DNA of 7,668 nucleotides, taken from the NCBI GenBank assembly GCA_021604605.1, contig BQJH01000145.1, positions 1 to 7,668 on the forward strand, written 5' to 3'. Below are positions 5,365 to 7,668 of the stretch, in pieces. The notes beneath the pieces are model-generated. The model saw only the letters and a program-made list of their open reading frames with translations. It did no database searches and was not told the DNA's origin. The stretch's first letter is position 1, and each line of letters begins with the position of its first letter. Source of the stretch: Hyphococcus sp. (lineage in GTDB: Bacteria > Pseudomonadota > Alphaproteobacteria > Caulobacterales > Parvularculaceae). A program made the translations under genes and the position numbers.

Positions 5365-7344
5365 ATGGCGCACGCAACAGACAGTCGCGATCATCGCATA
5401 ACGATACCGCTGCCATTGAGTGCATCCACCTTGCTTGTCATTGGCACTGTGCTGGCGTGTGTTGGCGTATTCCTCTCCGTTCCCATGCCCTTCATTATCG
5501 ATGGCGGCATCTACATCGATATGACGCGCGCCATGGCGGAAAACGGCGCCTTGCACATCGCCGCTGATGGCGGTGTCGACGGCGCGCCGCCACTGACGAA
5601 ATTCTTGACCGACCCCAAGGACGGGCTGGTTTATCCACAATACCCGAGCGGATATGCATTTCTTGCGGCGCCTTTCTACATGGCGTTCGGCGTTCATGGA
5701 TTGATCCTGATGAACACTCTCAGCGCCGTCATGTGCGCTTGGCTAACTTATCAGGTTGCAAAAACACTTTATACGGATGAAACTGCAAAATATGCCGTCA
5801 TCATATTCGCCGCCGCAACATTTGTCCCTAACTACGCCTTCAGCATCTGGCCGCACATGCTGTCGCTCGCCGTTTCTTTATGCGCTATTTACTGCACGGT
5901 ATTGGCGAGAGAAGAGAAAAATCAAAACCGTGAGATTGCCCTCATGCTTGGCGCGGGCCTCCTGATTGGCGCCGCGATCAACATTCGTGTCGACACCATT
6001 TTGATCTTTCCCATTTTGTTTTTCTGGTTGAGATTATTCACGCAGCCTACAAACAGGCTCGCCCCCCTGTTGCTCCTGCTGGGTATGGCGCCGGGTTTAG
6101 CCGTTGCGACCTACCTAAACTATATAAAATTCGGCGTTCTCTCCCCGCTTTCCTATGGCCCCTCGTCGGCGGGCGACACCAATGGCAGGTATATCCCGTT
6201 GATCATTGGCGGCGTTGGGCTTTTAGCCCTTTTATGGCTCGTCAATGTGTCCGCACTGGCCCGAACCGTGTTTGACCGGCTTGGCGCGCGTAAAATGATG
6301 GTGGTCTGCGGCGGCGGCCTGGTGATTGCCCTCCTTATCGGAGGCGGTTTCATCTGGAAAATCCTCTACGGCGCTTATGTCTTGATCATCAACTTGCAGG
6401 CCCATGACGCCTACTATCAGGCCGGTGTTGAGAAAAACGAGTTTGGGCAATTACTTTTCTGGGGCTATCCAAAAAAAGCATTGATCCAAAGCTTACCCTT
6501 TTTACCGTTGGTGATTTTGCCAATGGTCGCCTTTTTTAAGGGCAAGGAGGTTACTGCGACGGCCCTTTGCCTTCTGGCGATTGCTGCGCCGATAGTTTTT
6601 TATTCCATGCACCAGTGGCATGGCGGCGGCAGTTACAATATGCGATATTTTATACCCGCGCTGCCTTTTATTACGATGTTAACCGCGGTTGCCTTGCGAA
6701 CACTTTTTGACAAAGCAAGCGCACCGTCGCGCCAAACTATTCTCCTTATTCTGTTTGGCGCCGCGTTGCTTTTCTTTTTAATGCAATCCATCAGCAACGG
6801 CAGCGAGCGGTTATATGCTCCGGCAGCGCTTTACCCGCAATGGATTATTGCCAGCGCCTGCCTCATATCAATTTTGTTTTTCCTCTGGAAAAACGATAGC
6901 CGCACAGGATCTCTCGCCTCACTCATTGGAGTGTTCGCGATTGGTTATTCAGCAATCCTCGGATTTTCAGATGAGGCAAGCGGACAAAAAGCCAGAGGCG
7001 CTCAGCTCGCCATGTCGGAAGAAATTGCGGACGTCATTCCCGATAGAGCGCTTGTCCTAACGCAACTGCCTATTCTTTTGATGCACGCGGAAGAACAGGG
7101 CGCGAGCATTATGGTTGTTCAAGAAGAAAATCTCGCCAATGCCGCACAGGCTTTAAACGCGTTTGAAGCGGCAGGCCGGTGCGTGATTGTGCACAACAGT
7201 CTCGTTGCCCGGCTTTTACAGACGCAATTGCCGCCCCAAACATTTGCGCCCAAACCTGTCTGGGCTGGCGCTGGCGGCGGCGAGGCAGACCCGAGACTTG
7301 CGTTCTATTTGCTCAAAAGCCAACTGGATAGCTGCACTTTCTAG
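5365..7344 (+). CDS. GT-C type polytopic glycosyltransferase (PMT/RgtA-D-like)
   Basis: This large 659-residue inner-membrane protein has the build of a GT-C glycosyltransferase, enzymes that use polyprenyl-phosphate sugars as donors on the periplasmic side. After a first helix (about 21-40) comes a periplasmic loop with an acidic motif, FIIDGGIYIDM (43-53), where Asp46 is the likely catalytic or metal-binding residue, and then VYPQYPSGYAFLAAPFY (89-105), a typical aromatic-proline stretch leading into the next helix. Roughly 12-14 membrane segments follow up to about residue 533. The block QWHGGGSYNMRYFIPALPF (417-435) matches the conserved G-x-R-Y-x-x-P before a late helix in this superfamily. 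The last 120 residues or so (538-659) look soluble and probably periplasmic; I do not recognise that part. The start is ATG with AAGGG 6 bases upstream. The gene diverges from the GT4-FkbM unit and converges on polA with only 6 bases between stops. Donor and acceptor unknown; it could equally be a lipid A-sugar, O-antigen-side-group or protein glycosyltransferase. Confidence 0.75.
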   Translation: MAHATDSRDHRITIPLPLSASTLLVIGTVLACVGVFLSVPMPFIIDGGIYIDMTRAMAENGALHIAADGGVDGAPPLTKFLTDPKDGLVYPQYPSGYAFLAAPFYMAFGVHGLILMNTLSAVMCAWLTYQVAKTLYTDETAKYAVIIFAAATFVPNYAFSIWPHMLSLAVSLCAIYCTVLAREEKNQNREIALMLGAGLLIGAAINIRVDTILIFPILFFWLRLFTQPTNRLAPLLLLLGMAPGLAVATYLNYIKFGVLSPLSYGPSSAGDTNGRYIPLIIGGVGLLALLWLVNVSALARTVFDRLGARKMMVVCGGGLVIALLIGGGFIWKILYGAYVLIINLQAHDAYYQAGVEKNEFGQLLFWGYPKKALIQSLPFLPLVILPMVAFFKGKEVTATALCLLAIAAPIVFYSMHQWHGGGSYNMRYFIPALPFITMLTAVALRTLFDKASAPSRQTILLILFGAALLFFLMQSISNGSERLYAPAALYPQWIIASACLISILFFLWKNDSRTGSLASLIGVFAIGYSAILGFSDEASGQKARGAQLAMSEEIADVIPDRALVLTQLPILLMHAEEQGASIMVVQEENLANAAQALNAFEAAGRCVIVHNSLVARLLQTQLPPQTFAPKPVWAGAGGGEADPRLAFYLLKSQLDSCTF

Positions 7345-7350
7345 CGAGTT

Positions 7351-7668
7351 TTAATGCGCCTCATCCCAGCTGGCTCCGGCGCTGGCTTCAACCTCCAAGG
7401 GGACACTGAGCTTCACTGCCGGCTCCGGCGCAGCCATCATAATTTTTGTGACCGTTTTGCAAACCTTATCCGCTTCCGCTTTTGGCGCCTCAAAAATTAA
7501 TTCATCATGGACTTGTAAAAGCATTTTCGCTTTTAGACGCGCCTTCTTCAGGCCTTCCGGCATGGCGATCATCGCTCTCCGAATAACGTCTGCGGCAGCC
7601 CCTTGGATTGGCGCATTGATCGCCTGACGCTCAGAATAACCGCGCATGGCAGGATTTTTATCGCTGAT
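7351..7668 (-). CDS. polA: DNA polymerase I, C-terminal end of the polymerase domain (partial at right edge)
   Basis: This is the last 105 residues of family A DNA polymerase I, which fills gaps and replaces RNA primers during replication and repair. The frame continues to the last base of the window (I-S-D-K-N-P-A before M-R-G-Y), so the ATG at 7645-7647 is internal and the 5' part of the gene lies beyond the edge. The conserved block ERQAINAPIQGAAADVIRRA is complete, followed by motif C, MLLQVHDELIFEAP, in which VHDE (7501-7512) holds the catalytic aspartate and its neighbouring glutamate (Asp882-Glu883 in the E. coli enzyme). The C-terminus VPLEVEASAGASWDEAH is the usual ending of the family. 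The stop is TAA at 7351-7353. It converges on the GT-C gene and no intrinsic terminator is visible in the 6-base gap. As a housekeeping gene it indicates a chromosomal location. Confidence 0.97.
   Translation of the reverse strand: MSDKNPAMRGYSERQAINAPIQGAAADVIRRAMIAMPEGLKKARLKAKMLLQVHDELIFEAPKAEADKVCKTVTKIMMAAPEPAVKLSVPLEVEASAGASWDEAH

Noticed and set aside
5350..5697. 115-codon open frame on the minus strand over the start of the GT-C gene
   Set aside because: It is antisense to the conserved first loop of the GT-C protein, with no recognisable motif and Arg/His-rich composition typical of a shadow frame.
7345..7400. Possible terminator between the convergent GT-C and polA stops
   Set aside because: The gap is 6 bases. 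A CCAGC/GCTGG stem inside polA lacks a T-run, so no intrinsic terminator is called.
1..7668. CRISPR array, insertion sequence, integrase or att site
   Set aside because: No regularly spaced direct repeats, no transposase or integrase motifs and no flanking inverted repeats were seen. The GGCGCC copies are irregularly spaced and mostly inside genes.

Overview
The window looks like a chromosomal stretch of a Gram-negative bacterium, most likely an alphaproteobacterium. This rests on overall protein style, moderate-to-high GC, and a housekeeping polA next to surface-glycan genes; the phylum call is inference and I cannot name a genus. There is no sign of a mobile element, CRISPR array, tRNA or rRNA. 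Genes are tightly packed on both strands and no gene-free stretch exceeds 300 bases.

Layout from left to right. (1) Positions 1-366, + strand: the C-terminal part of a retropepsin-like aspartic protease that enters from the left edge; this stretch is visibly lower in GC than the rest. (2) Positions 445-996, - strand: a complete O6-methylguanine-DNA methyltransferase (Ogt type). (3) Positions 1075-2112, - strand: a GT2 polyprenyl-phosphate glycosyltransferase with two C-terminal membrane helices. It is divergent from (4) positions 2262-3182, + strand: a flippase-like multi-spanning membrane protein of the LPG_synthase_TM/UPF0104 family. The gap between them holds a perfect 7-bp dyad with a UACG loop. 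(5) Positions 3175-4026, - strand: an FkbM-family methyltransferase whose 3' end overlaps the flippase gene. It lies directly downstream of, and is probably co-translated with, (6) a GT-B fold glycosyltransferase (GT4-like) at 4023-5228, - strand. (7) Positions 5365-7344, + strand: a 659-residue polytopic GT-C type membrane glycosyltransferase. (8) Positions 7351-7668, - strand: the C-terminal end of DNA polymerase I, running off the right edge.

Items 3-7 read as an envelope glycan module. The GT2 enzyme would charge a polyprenyl phosphate with a sugar in the cytoplasm, the flippase-like protein could move lipid-linked sugar across the membrane, and the GT-C enzyme would transfer the sugar on the periplasmic side. 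The GT4 and FkbM pair would extend and O-methylate a cytoplasmic glycan. Family assignments are well supported by motifs. The joint pathway is inference, and the acceptor, the sugar and the methylated position cannot be read from the sequence.

The most unusual sequence-level signal is a strong excess of the palindrome GGCGCC: 26 copies in 7.7 kb, against about 2-3 expected from base composition. They occur in all three codon phases and also between genes, so this is a HIP1-like genomic word rather than a dipeptide preference.
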